From contig JADNRX010000199.1 in the NCBI GenBank assembly GCA_015501595.1, positions 39,430 through 103,429 of the forward strand: a DNA stretch of 64,000 nucleotides, read 5' to 3'. A program made the translations under genes and the position numbers. Numbering within the stretch: position 1 is the first letter of the stretch; every line of letters starts with the position of its first letter. This document shows positions 1 through 10,759 of this stretch, in pieces. The stretch is from Hymenopellis radicata. Its lineage: Eukaryota; Basidiomycota; Agaricomycetes; Agaricales; Physalacriaceae. The notes under the pieces were generated by a model that had not been told where the DNA came from, did no database searches, and saw only the letters and a program-made list of their open reading frames with translations.

Positions 1-1368
1 TGGTGCATGCACAGAATAATACCGGTACAACTACGAGTGGAGAGAGAGAAATAGCAACATTGACACACCATTTGACGTTCTCCAACGACAACCTCAATTC
101 ATCCCCTTAATTTACTTACTCGTCCTTCCCGCAAGGCACATTCCAGAGCCCGCCTCACCTGACGCTAGTCATGTTTCATTCATGAAACGCGCCCGCCGTA
201 TACCGCGCGAAAAGACGTTCTACGCGGCGACTCGTGACGGAGCCAAATTCGTGTCCGGCGCACCTGACGCTGCGCCTGTTGACTGGTGCCGTATCACTTG
301 ACACGATCTACCTTCGCAGTCCTGGGCAAACGTGGAAACAGGTCATCATCGCCATCGTGTGCGTGCTCATCCTATAGCCACTTGCGTAACCCCAAGAATT
401 TCGCGACCACCCCACGGGGATGAAGCTTCCCCAGACCAAAAAAAGGGGGCACGTTCTTCACCGCGACCGTTGCATGTATGTAACGAATCAGAAACTCTTC
501 CGACGTAAAAACAGCAACCAGACTTTGCAACGTGAGCCTCGTTGGCCTGGCCAAGAGACCCAGGGAGCCGCCTTCCTTGTCCGCGGAACATTCTTACCTT
601 ACTAAAATGAAGTCAGTCACCGCAACATACACGGAACACGTACTCCATGAATTAGACCATACGAGTAGACATCGCCGAAAAGTTTGTTCGGTTGTTACAC
701 CCGAATGGAACACTGAACCAAGAGCTGAAATGTCATGTCCATGTGTCGAGCCTAGGTCCCCAATTCGCATCAAATCGCCGAATAATGCAACATGGAATCA
801 GATATGTACGAGCTTGTGCGACAAGAACGCGGACAGTAATGTCTGCTGATTAAAAATTTCAGCTCCATAAACTGTCAGGATCTCGGGAAAACATACCTAA
901 CCTCTTGGACATCGCCACAGTACACGCGATATTCGCTCAGGAGCTCCACATATCGCGCCAAGAAGCTTACTCGTATAATCGTGTTTTTCCAAACGTTGCT
1001 AGCATTGTCTTCTGACAGACAGCACTGCTAGTGGTAGATCGACCGTTCCGTGATCCAGACAAGGATGAGGTCAGAGCCATTACCTCTACCGCGCTCGTTT
1101 CGAAAGCTACAGTGATGGGCGTACGTTAAATCAAGAAACAAAAAAAGGAAGGGATATCAAAACTAACATTGAACCAGTTCCAAACACCCAGTCAGTAGAG
1201 TGAAAGCTGAGTCAATGACGCGTCTGTTCCGAGCGCGTGAATCGCATACCACGCGAGTATATATCGTCCAAGGCTCTCCAAGACGCTGCTACCTGCGCAG
1301 AGGACAAAATGAAAACTTTGGAATGAGCACTGAGGACGTACACAACGAGGTCCAATACAAAGGGGTAA
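1..1368. other. Gene-free or unrecognised leader region
   Basis: No reading frame here combines family resemblance with sensible splice sites. The short open frames between about 370 and 850 overlap on both strands and look random. The stretch contains the region 3' of the kinase-like gene that ends at 1369. Confidence 0.5.
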
Positions 1369-3176
1369 CTATACCTCAGGCGCCGCAAACATGTACTCCA
1401 ACATCGTCCGTTCATGCTTTCGCTGGATTAACACACCATCCTCCGCACCAGACGCTGCCGTCACGTAGGAAGAAAGACCACAAGGATACCTTTCACCCTT
1501 ACCCTCAGTGCAAACCCAGTCAAAGTCGACCAACTGCACTCGTCTCTGATCGACGGTCACCTCATCCTCATCTACGACCATGACATTGGGCGTTCGAAGG
1601 TCTGGGAAGATGAACCCGCCCTCCGCAAGCGTGTCCAGCGCACGGCGGACGGCATCCTCAATCGTCGAAGGTGCATCATGCGCCGATACGCCGTACAGTT
1701 CGAACAAGCTCGTTCCCTTCACCTTCTCCATCACCACCATCGAGCGACCCTCGTACCCATCACCAAGTTTGCCACAGTACAGCAAGTTGGGAGCTAGCTG
1801 ATGCTCCGCCATCCACCTGTGTCCCTCCTCACCGTAGGTGTCCACAAACTTGACCACTACCTCCCGGTTGTCCTCCTCCAGCTTGGCCAGGAATACCGCA
1901 CAGGAGGGCTCATCGTTGATGAGATTGGTATAAAAGAACTTTGTTGTCGCCCCTTCGATCGGGAAGGAGGTGAAATGTGGACGTGGGAATGCGACGGGGT
2001 CGGGAGCAGCAGTGGTACGCCTGAGGTTTGCATACCATGTCTTCAGCTCAGCAAGTGCTAATCGTAAAGCGTACAAGGGATGTGCTGCCGCTTCCGTATC
2101 GCCGATACGCTGATGGCGGGGACCAATTTTCTGGACGATCACTTGGGTACGGAAAATCGCCCCCATGATCGTAATCCAAGGTCCAGCGAGAGAAAGCAGA
2201 AAGCTTGGGCAGCATGTCATTCCTCGCACAGCATCATTCTGCAAACATTATTGTCAGTAGTGCATGTAACAAGTCAACAAAATCCATCACACCTCTGACT
2301 GAGCTAAATGTCTCTGGTACGAGAACGACACTTGCACGGATGGGTCAGAGTTGCCGGCGCACTCCGGCTTGATCTCTGCGATGAAAGGAACAGCATCTGT
2401 GTCCGTGTCAATTCCGGTGCATGTGCGATGTGCATAATCTAGAGAAGTGCCGTCGAGGTTCTTGAGGGGTGAGAGATTGTCGATGTTCAGGATCCTCCGC
2501 AAGGCCTCCATGGCCTTCTCGCGCCTGGTTCATTCGAAAGCCTACCGATGAGTTGGGCGGTCTCTTGCATGACGTCTTCCGGAATGACGAGCGAAGCATC
2601 ATCGCATTTTGCAATGAAGGTGGCAAAGGCAGGATGATAGAACTGCACAGGGAGAGCTGCTGTCGTTGGATTGTTGAAGCGACCGTCGAGGATGGCTCTC
2701 GTCGAGTCAGCCTGACGACGCGAGAGGAGGGAACGCACCTTCTATTAACTCATCGGTTCCAGGTTTAAGCGTGACAGAGTGTGCAGGTAACGGAGGTTCT
2801 AGTATAGATCCCAAAGCAACGATAGCGGTGGTGTCAGGAGCTCGTCGTTCGCGTTCACCATTCCAAGCGCTTCAAATAAGCGCTTCCGCCTTCCATATTC
2901 TACACCAAGCTGTCTCAAAGAGATTTTCGCCTCCAGCTTTTCTTCGACATCGAGCACAGACAAGTCGCCCCGAGCCTAGAGCACACAGGTGAGAAACGAA
3001 GACGAGATTGACAATGGCAGGCCACATACGAAAAGTAATGTTACACCTAACACTTTATGCCTCTCCTGTAGTTTCTCCATCAGATCTTGTACCGAGATAT
3101 TCAAGTCGCAATGGATAACGGCGGTGGCACACTCTGTCTCGCCGTGGTAAAAGTAAACATAGGCGAGGGTCTGCAT
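1369..3176 (-). CDS. Protein kinase-like fold protein, agaric type, one frame break
   Basis: Kinase-like protein of a type expanded in Agaricomycetes. Exons on the minus strand: 3176-3030, 2975-2859, 2741-2293, 2238-1369. The last exon carries the kinase-like lobe: a candidate ATP-site lysine in VVVKF, a helix-C-like stretch HRWMAEHQLAPNLL, a catalytic-loop equivalent PDLRTPN and a DFG equivalent VDFDW. The upstream part ends in a motif (DPSVQVSFSYQRHLAQSE) seen before the kinase domain in relatives as I remember them. The third exon is 449 nt and its frame shifts near 2517-2525; one added base gives 450 nt and a continuous frame. It is therefore either a recent pseudogene or a base missing from the assembly. 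The start is uncertain: an in-frame ATG at 3296 lies antisense to a DUF6535 fragment, so I prefer 3176. Substrate and role are unknown, and the site residues diverge from canonical kinases. Confidence 0.6.
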
Positions 3177-3238
3177 GATGGCGGAGGACAAGTGGAGGGG
3201 TGAGTCACAGTCACAGTCGTACTCCTTCCCAATGCCCG

Positions 3239-3372
3239 CAGTTTGGAGGACATATCTCGACGAGTGCTCCGCATATGATGCAAGCATGGTGGACACTTGG
3301 AGAGATGGTCTTGATGTTTTGCTGGTGTTCGTAAGTCTTCCGTCGCCTGATTTCCGTGAATATCTTGATTAA
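3239..3372 (+). pseudogene. DUF6535 gene stub (exon 2 fragment)
   Basis: About 100 bp (3239-3340) nearly identical to 8395-8496 of the intact DUF6535 gene, coding VWRTYLDECSAYD and WRDGLDVLLVF and including the following splice donor GTAAGT. After the donor the similarity fades and the whole 2.2-kb third exon is missing. This is the 5' remnant of a deleted DUF6535 copy in duplication copy A. It also lies antisense to the 5' end of the kinase-like gene, so the rearrangement joined two unrelated genes head to head. Confidence 0.85.
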
Positions 3373-3878
3373 GTCTCGTGATAGTACCTGCTCCTTGTCG
3401 TATCGCTTAGAACCTCTATTCACCTCTATTACAAGTTGTTGAAATCGACCTGCCAGATCTTATTCCTTCACAACGCGCTTTTAGTTTTCAGCCTGCGAAG
3501 TCACGACGAAGCGCTGACGAGCACACCGGTGCACGGCGGTGTCCATCACGACGTCCTGCTACTATTGGAGAGTTCGGCTGAAGGTACTAGAATGTTCTAC
3601 CTGACTCAAGGATGAGTAAGCCTCGGGGAGGCGGGGCATAGTAATCCGGGCGGATCTGCACAGCACGAGCTACGAAGATGCTCGAACCTTCTAACCGTGA
3701 CAGATCAAATGTCGTCGTTTGCGCAGTTCATTGTTCTACTTCGAGACACTCCCCAACACCTGTCTGATAAAAGGGAGGCCGTGTCCCAGAATCTGCATTA
3801 CATCAATTCCCTTCAGAATTCTACGCTCAACTCGATCTACTATGACGACCCTTCAGAAATTTCTACCTCGAACCGTCT

Positions 3879-5762
3879 ATGTATGCCCCAATTTCTGCTC
3901 CAGTATTCCCAACGGAGCTTTTCGAAGAAATCATCTTTCATGTACGTTCAAATGCTGTAGCGCTCCTCTAGCTGACTGCATGTCCTTCTGTATAGGTAGC
4001 TTCGCTCGAAACGACCCCGGTGGCGTGAGACTCCCGCCGCGTCCGACGAGCGATGGCGGGCGCGGCATCCGTTCTTCAGGCTTCAGAAATTGCGGCTTGT
4101 CTGCAGCGAATTCAACAAACTGTCGGCAGATTACCTCTTTAGCACTTGTCGTCGGGGGGTGGTCTACTAGGCCGGTCATCAAAAAATGATCTTTGGAGGG
4201 CACTTGCCGATGGCTCAACTTCCTTCTGGGAAGTAGTGTGCGCGGGATTCACGTCACTCTTGGGAGTTTTTCCGATGAGCACTCGCAAAGGAAGCTCAGA
4301 GAGTTAATCCAACAGGAAATAGAACTGTTGGAGCTCATAGCACGTGCTGTACCGAAACTACCTCTCCTGGCAGCAACGTACGTATCTCTTTAATATTCCG
4401 GGCACATCCCGCTTAGCACTGATGGTCCTTCTCGCAGTATCAGTCTGCAGTTCGGGGACGCTGCATACGGATCTTCCAAAAAACCTATTGCCACTCGACA
4501 ACATCTTGCATGGATTGACAACATTCTTGCAGGACTGGCTACTCTACCGCTGAGAGCCTTAGATATAAGCAGTAGCAATGAATGCTGCGTATTCCGTCGG
4601 TAGGTGGCTTCACTGGTCTGAAGAGATTGACTATTCGGAATCCTGTTGATGCGGAAATGGTTTCAGCGTTGATCGCTGATAACCCGCACCTGACCACTCT
4701 CACAATACATGGCCACTTCATATTCTCTATCGGTGATGTGCTCCCATCCTTGCCGCCCGATGCAGATCGCCGCTTGAAAACATTGAGTCTTGGACTTCTC
4801 ACATTTCTTTGCGGTGATGTCCCCTTCTCGTTCCCTTCATCAAAGAGGTGAAGAGACTCCTGTTCTGGGACATGCTGGATATTCCAGACGATCTCTGGGT
4901 GGAGTTCACTCGACTCTATACTCCCGCCAACTTCTTGAGATTTTTGTTGATCCGCAATTGCCAGATGTACCTGACAGAGTCCTTCGTTGACTTCATATCG
5001 TCTTGCAGCATCCTCGAAGGACTGCATTTCACATCATTTCAGTTTGACCAAGAAGAATACGATGTTGCCGCCAACACCTCTCTCAGAACGTTAACCGCTC
5101 ATCGGTTCTGGTTTGATGCTCTTCCCCGTCTTGCTAGTTCCATCCGTGAACTGGAACTGATGGGTCCTGAGCTCTCTGGACTTTGTATAGAAGATGTTGA
5201 ATATGTTGATGCACTGTCGGAGTGTCATCTATTGGAAGTGCTGCACATTGCAGTCAACACCAAGGTCCGAGTCAACACTGATCCTGCGAGTGCAGCCCAA
5301 ACACGGACATTCATTGTAAATTATCCATGTCCCTCTGTCATAAGATTTCGCTAAATCCATTCACAGCACCGCATCCTGACAACCCTCTGTCAGAATTCGT
5401 GGCCAGTCATGAGAGAGCTCTGGATACACTCGTGTCATCCAGACCATGACGTCTACATTGATAGGGATATCGTAAAGCTTTTGTCACTGCACAATACAGA
5501 GTTCGAGAGCTCGACGGAACAGATATTCAAGACCAGAATATTCATTTTCAAGGAATATCATGGGTTCAAGCGCGTTGATGGTGTCGTGCGGTTTATTGAT
5601 ACAGAGTTGGAGAGGCAGGAGCATGCAGGCGACGACCTTCGGAACACTGCCGACGTGAATCAAGGTACTGAAGACCAAAGCAACGGTGACGGCGACGCGG
5701 AAGAGAGCGACATGGGTTACTTCCTCCCTCAGGCTTGGTACCTCGAGCCAGGTTCCGAATGA
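3879..5762 (+). pseudogene. F-box/LRR-like gene, broken paralogue of 11277-13160
   Basis: Copy A version of the F-box/LRR gene. Exon 1 (3879-3941) still codes an F-box-like start (FPTELFEEIIFH) with its donor and acceptor intact (exon 2 at 3996). Exon 2 has one extra base near 4000 relative to copy B and runs into a stop about ten codons later. The section at 4135-4190 is scrambled and lost. A one-base loss in the C run near 4820 shifts the frame again between the open stretches 4582-4851 and 4848-5354. The LRR-like middle and acidic tail (to 5762) are otherwise recognisable. Several independent breaks make this a real pseudogene rather than one assembly error. Confidence 0.85.
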
Positions 5763-5984
5763 TTAAACAAGAGTTAGAATACGTGTTGGTAGTAGTCTGT
5801 TTCAAGCACTGTTGTTTAGTCTTCTATTCGATCCAATGCATTGCGGTCATTCCTGTTCAAGCGAGTCCGAGTCGAGGGAGGCGGAAATAAGGATGCACTC
5901 ATACGGCGATCGAGGGACAAGGCTTTCCGCAATTCGGAGGTACAATGTGGCGGGTACAGATACAAATAAGTAACTTTCATACTA

Positions 5985-6134
5985 CTGTACTATTACGATC
6001 ATAGGTTCGGTCACAGGTCACAGCCCAAAAAAACGGGCGGTGCCAGGAATTTTCTTTTGATTATTCTGATTTTTTTTGAATTAATTTTGGTCAAAAATTC
6101 CAGTCTGACTGAACCTATGATCGTAATACTACAG
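5985..6134. mobile_element. 150-bp MITE with 24-bp terminal inverted repeats and TA duplication
   Basis: The left end (5985) reads CTGTACTATTACGATCATAG and continues GTTC. The right end is its reverse complement with one mismatch, ending at 6134. TA flanks both sides (5983-5984 and 6135-6136). Copy B of the duplication has the empty site at 13361-13372 (CATACTACGCTA) with a single TA, so the insertion postdates the duplication. TA target choice and short size fit a Tc1/mariner-type non-autonomous element. The interior is AT-rich with no ORF. Confidence 0.93.
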
Positions 6135-6340
6135 TACGCTAGTATCGTAACAAAACTATTTGCGATTTCAGTGCAGAGAGCTCACGCTCATTCGCCTGAT
6201 CTTAATTTGTGCAAACTTTGGTCAAGGAGACTCGGACGATGACTCAGGCTCACGCACATTAAGATGGCCAGCCATGCTGTTAACGAGGGCCTGCGTCGTT
6301 GTGGCCTCAGCATCTTGAGAAGCTTCTGCGAGTTGAACGG

Positions 6341-8108
6341 CTTCCAGTTGTCCAGATCTTTTGATGTGATAGAGGATCGATCGGCTCGGCCGAGTTCGCC
6401 GATTTCTCTTCTCTTACCCCCGTCATCAACACGACAACTATTGCGCCTTCACGTCAACGTTCAACGACGACGACAATACCAGCGGATGGTAGCGGCTGTA
6501 TTCGCCTACTTGGAAGAGGACTCGGCGGACGCGTGTCGAGCCCTACGACGACTGCGAGGAATAGGGACACCGTTTGCGGTCACTGGACATGGCGACGGAG
6601 GCGCGAACGGCGCGCCAATCCAGGCCTCTAGGCGTTGTCCTCGGCTGGAATGACCGGTCTTTATACCACCCCGTTCATGGACGAGCGCGAGCAACCCCCT
6701 CTATCATTTCCATCCAGCAGCTCATAGGCTGATATAGGCAGCGTCACATTTGTAAACGTCCTTGGCACCACGCTTGTCATTCTCAACCACCAACCACGCG
6801 TCGCCGCCTTCGGAGCTTACCAGATTCTCCAGAAATATGTTTGGATCGCGAAGAACAGGCTACAGCTACTGTCATTCGGTCGGAAACCCGAGCCCTAGTC
6901 GCTGAAGTTCAGCAAGATCGTCATAGCGATACGCCCAGCTCCTTCCATAGGTCGTGATTATTAGCACCGCCGTTCTCAGTTCCCGCAACCTACCTGTCGA
7001 AGAGGTCGATATCTATGCACCCCCAACACCAATGCGGGCTGTCGCCTTGCTCGCGCTATAAACACCATCGCTTCTCTTTGGTTAGCATGTGGTCTGTCGA
7101 TGCGGAGACATTTGGTGAGTACGGGCAGGACATCGCCGAACAATCCAGAGACCAAAGTTCGCAATTTCACTGCGTATGTTCCCGCCAATCCGCCGTATTG
7201 TTGCTGAACCTGTGCGTCAGAAACTGGAAGCTGACCATGTATGTCAATTTTCTTGGGCGACACGTAGGGCTTCACGAATCCTGACAACGATATCTCTCGT
7301 GGCAGCGTAATTGTCTATTGACAACGTCAGTCAAATTCGACACCTGGGTCGCGCCGCTCTGTGACATTGCTAACCAGACGTACCAGAACCTCGACCAGGT
7401 CGTCGCGAACAAGGCTATGCGCCAAGCCAAGCTCTTCGCCAAGACGTCGTACCGTGAAGATGTACTACTACTCGAGCGCATCAGGACGTGGATGGATGGC
7501 GCGCGCCGGAACCAGAAACCACTTCATGCCGTCGAAATTTGACGCGCCATACCTCTAGGAATCGGTATGTCTCCGTATTATGCGTATTTTACTCCCATAT
7601 CTGCCTTTTGCAACTGTCTAGAAGGAGAATGTCTCCTAGAGCTGCCCGATAAAAATTTGCGCTCGTGCGAATATTCGATCACGCGCTTGATTCATGGCGG
7701 CATAGGCCCTGATTTAGTTCTAAAGGCCGTCGTGAATAACGTCCTCAAGTTAGCTTACGAAAGATTAATTATACAGCTTTTGAATTTAAATGGACGATGC
7801 ACAGCTCGCCTTCTGATGCCCCGGCGAAATACTATCGAAGTGCAAATAAGTGATCCTCCATCTAGACGCTGGTTTATAATAAGTACTTCTTGTCATTTTC
7901 TGTCAATGCTGTGCGTATTCTGATGACTCCCAATAGATTTGAATTGGATTTGAAGCTTCGATGCCTGAGCGCTGAGCACGGGAACTTGTTCAATAGAGCC
8001 AGATGGTGCTATCGCATATATTGCTGTGTTCTGATTAAAATATTACTACAGCGTTCAGGATCGACTTATACATAACCATGTCTGTGACGACGAGGTTCTC
8101 CAGGTGCC
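6341..8108. other. Inter-duplication region without a recognised gene
   Basis: Three open stretches have somewhat gene-like composition: 6264-6653 plus, 6976-7287 minus and 7318-7542 plus. I recognise no family and found no consistent exon chain. The region separates the two duplication copies, so it may hold relics of the original insertion point. From about 7570 the sequence is AT-richer and featureless. Confidence 0.4.
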
Positions 8109-10759
8109 ATGTCGTCCCCCTGCCGCAAGCGCTCAGCCACCAGTTCGAACGATGATTGGCCTTCGGATGGGACAGCGCTAGACGACTCCGGAGTCCCGAC
8201 GTATTACTCTGAAAAAAGTAGAAGGAAATCAATGTTTGGCCTCAAACGCGCCCGACCGCGTACATACGGTATGGTTCTTATCGGTATCTATCTGTCCTTT
8301 AGCCTCACAGCGTTTACTAGGACTCGATCTGTTTGATTATGAGCAAAAGTATGCAGAGGACGCGCCATACGAGGAAATGAACCCAAATGCCCGCGTTTGG
8401 AGGACATATCTCGACGAGTGCTCCGCGTATGATGCAGGCATGGTGGACACTTGGAGAGATGGTCTTGATGTTTTGCTGGTGTTCGTAAGTCTTCCACTTG
8501 CTTTCCGTGAAACTTTTAGTGATTGAGCCATCTTCCTAGGCCGGCTTATTTTCCGCAGTGGTCTCAGCCTTTGTCGTACAAACGTCTCAGCGCCTATCTG
8601 TCGATTACACCAAAGTGACGGCTAACTTGCTTCTGCAAGTGCTTGCACATGACGACGGCGATACTGCGTACAATGGGACTTCCTACTTCGACATTGATTC
8701 CGACTTTCGTCCAAACGTTCTCGACTCCTGGGTGAACGGATTATGGTTCGTGAGTCTAACGCTCAGCTTGACCACTGCCGCCGCTGCCGTCTTGACCAAA
8801 CAATGGATCCACGAGTTCATGTCCGTTCCTTCCGGCAGTCCACGCGACAGGAGTCGCATCCGTCAGTTCAGATACACCGGTTTGCAGGCGTGGCGTGTCC
8901 CCGCAATCATCGGGTTTTTACCCATGCTGATGCATCTATCGCTGGCGCTCTTTTTCGTGGGCATGGTCGTGTTCCTGTACCCGCTGAATTCGGAGGTTGC
9001 TGCTGTCACTGGAGTGATAGCGTTACTCACTTTTGTGGGGTACATCACCAGCCTTGTTCTTCCCATCATCCATCCCCAGTGTCCATACAGGACACCACTA
9101 TCGACATACATTTATCCAGTATGGAATCGTATCTACCACGCGATTCACATGTCAGTTGATGACCGTCACCCGCCGATAACATCCCTGAAAGTCGCTGAAG
9201 AAAGTGCGGTTGCACAAAATGCGCATGCCACAGATATCTCCGCCTTGACAGATCTCGTCACTATGTCCTCTAATATCTCGGTTCGGAGTGTCGTCCTGCA
9301 GGCTTTGAGCGCGCTTCCGCTTACCAGCATATCCGACTTCGAGGCCACGAAGCCTTCATCGATGAACATATTAGGAGAATGCTTCAAACTTCGCGACGAA
9401 TGCCTTGAACGTCGTGGGGGCTTCAAGCGCCTCTTACTTCCAGAGTATCAGGCAAAGTACGATCGCCTACAGCGTGTCTGTTTTCGCTTCTACAAATCCG
9501 TTGGAGTCGGAGTTCACGCTCTCTTGGACCATATCTCCCTCGATTCTACCCCTCGTACAGAGATATTTGCACCTTGTGCATACACTCGTGATCCACTCGC
9601 TCTCGTCAAGGCCAATCTCCTGGGCCCCGAGAGTGAATTTGAACAACATGAAGCTATCGTTTGGCTGCACCTCTTCCACAACGCCATGAGCGATGACGTT
9701 CTACTCAGCTTTCGTGGGGGCACGGATGGCGGAAACTTTGACCTGTTCCTCCATCTCATAGAGATCCTCCTAGAAGGTGGACCAGCCAAGGACACGCCTG
9801 TCCTGACACTAAGAAACCTGGTGTTCCGGCCCCACATTCAGTCGTTCACAGATACAATCAGCATTTCGGATAATCTGGATGCACCACACGCTCACCATGC
9901 CACTACACTTAAAGTCGCGTTACGAACCTTCATGTTCCCCTTCTTGAGTGAGGTCGTTCGCTTTGGGTTGTCTTTAGAGCCGACAGATAGGAAATGGCCC
10001 TCCGGGAGCCGCGTGAATAGGCAGCTGTATCTGCTTCTTCATATGAGCGGGTCCCCAATCGTTCAGAGAATAAGCGCCTATCAGAGTAGCGCGTCGCGGA
10101 CCCTGTCGGCGTCGCCAATACAACAAGTCATGAACGCCGTCAGTCATTGGATTCCAAAATCAACTCCTCCGTCTCTCCAGGACCGGCCGAACTGTTCTGC
10201 GATCGTCAGCATCTTACTTCGAAGCATGGCTACCCGCCAGGGCGGAGAAACCGGCGTTGATCTCCAATGGGTGGATCTACGAGAGATGCTTTCTGTCGTT
10301 TATCAGGTTCTGCTTACTGGCGCCGTTCCGTTCGACGGATACTTAGCTTGGGAGGCGCGGAGTGTCGTCTTTATCCAGGAGGTCTTGAACAGGTTGTGCA
10401 CGGAGTCTTCGCCGACTGATTTTTGTGCAAATGCGAGGCTCATTTGCAGTATTGTGGGGCTTCCCGAATCGAAATGCACATTGAAAAAGCAGCTGTATGA
10501 TCATATGGTCCAGACACGGTATTTGGAGGTCATGGAAAGGCAACAGATGCTGCGAAATCATGCCCCAATGCCCGCTGTGATACTTCATAACTATATTCTG
10601 GGCTTGAGATCGCTTGCATCTGTGGAGAGTCGACGGTGTGCAGAAAACTACATTCTTGAGCCTCGGCTGCTGCTTTTTGCAAAGCAGACTCTAGAAGAAG
10701 TTGATGACCAGGAGGGTTTAAAGTACTTGAGCCTCTTACTAGCGGGGACTCGTCATTGA
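8109..10759 (+). CDS. DUF6535 domain membrane protein
   Basis: Exons 8109-8268, 8321-8484 and 8540-10759 give 847 codons with clean GT..AG introns of 52 and 55 bp. The start at 8109 opens a short polar leader. Exons 2-3 encode the DUF6535 domain, typical of basidiomycetes: the WRDGLDVLLVF-AGLFSAVV block spans the second intron, followed by two membrane regions around residues 185-210 and 255-315 (FLPMLMHLSLALFFVGMVVF and a following hydrophobic stretch). The remaining ~500 residues are soluble and helical-looking without a domain I know. Function is unknown; the family is expanded in agarics. A truncated copy sits at 3239. Confidence 0.85.

Larger units (their letters stand above)
3239..6340. 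repeat. Segmental duplication, copy A (decayed, internally deleted)
   Basis: Matches copy B (8395-13572) in three blocks: the DUF6535 exon-2 piece (3239-3340), a spacer plus F-box/LRR gene (about 3490-5880), and the 3' flank up to about 6340. Shared landmarks include the spacer around 3595-3690, matching 11005-11106, and the 3' flank around 6262-6333, matching 13499-13565. Copy A has lost the DUF6535 main exon and gained a 150-bp MITE. Confidence 0.9.

Noticed and set aside
6976..7542. Possible gene on either strand between the duplications
   Set aside because: Translations look partly ordered but no family, start or splice chain could be supported.
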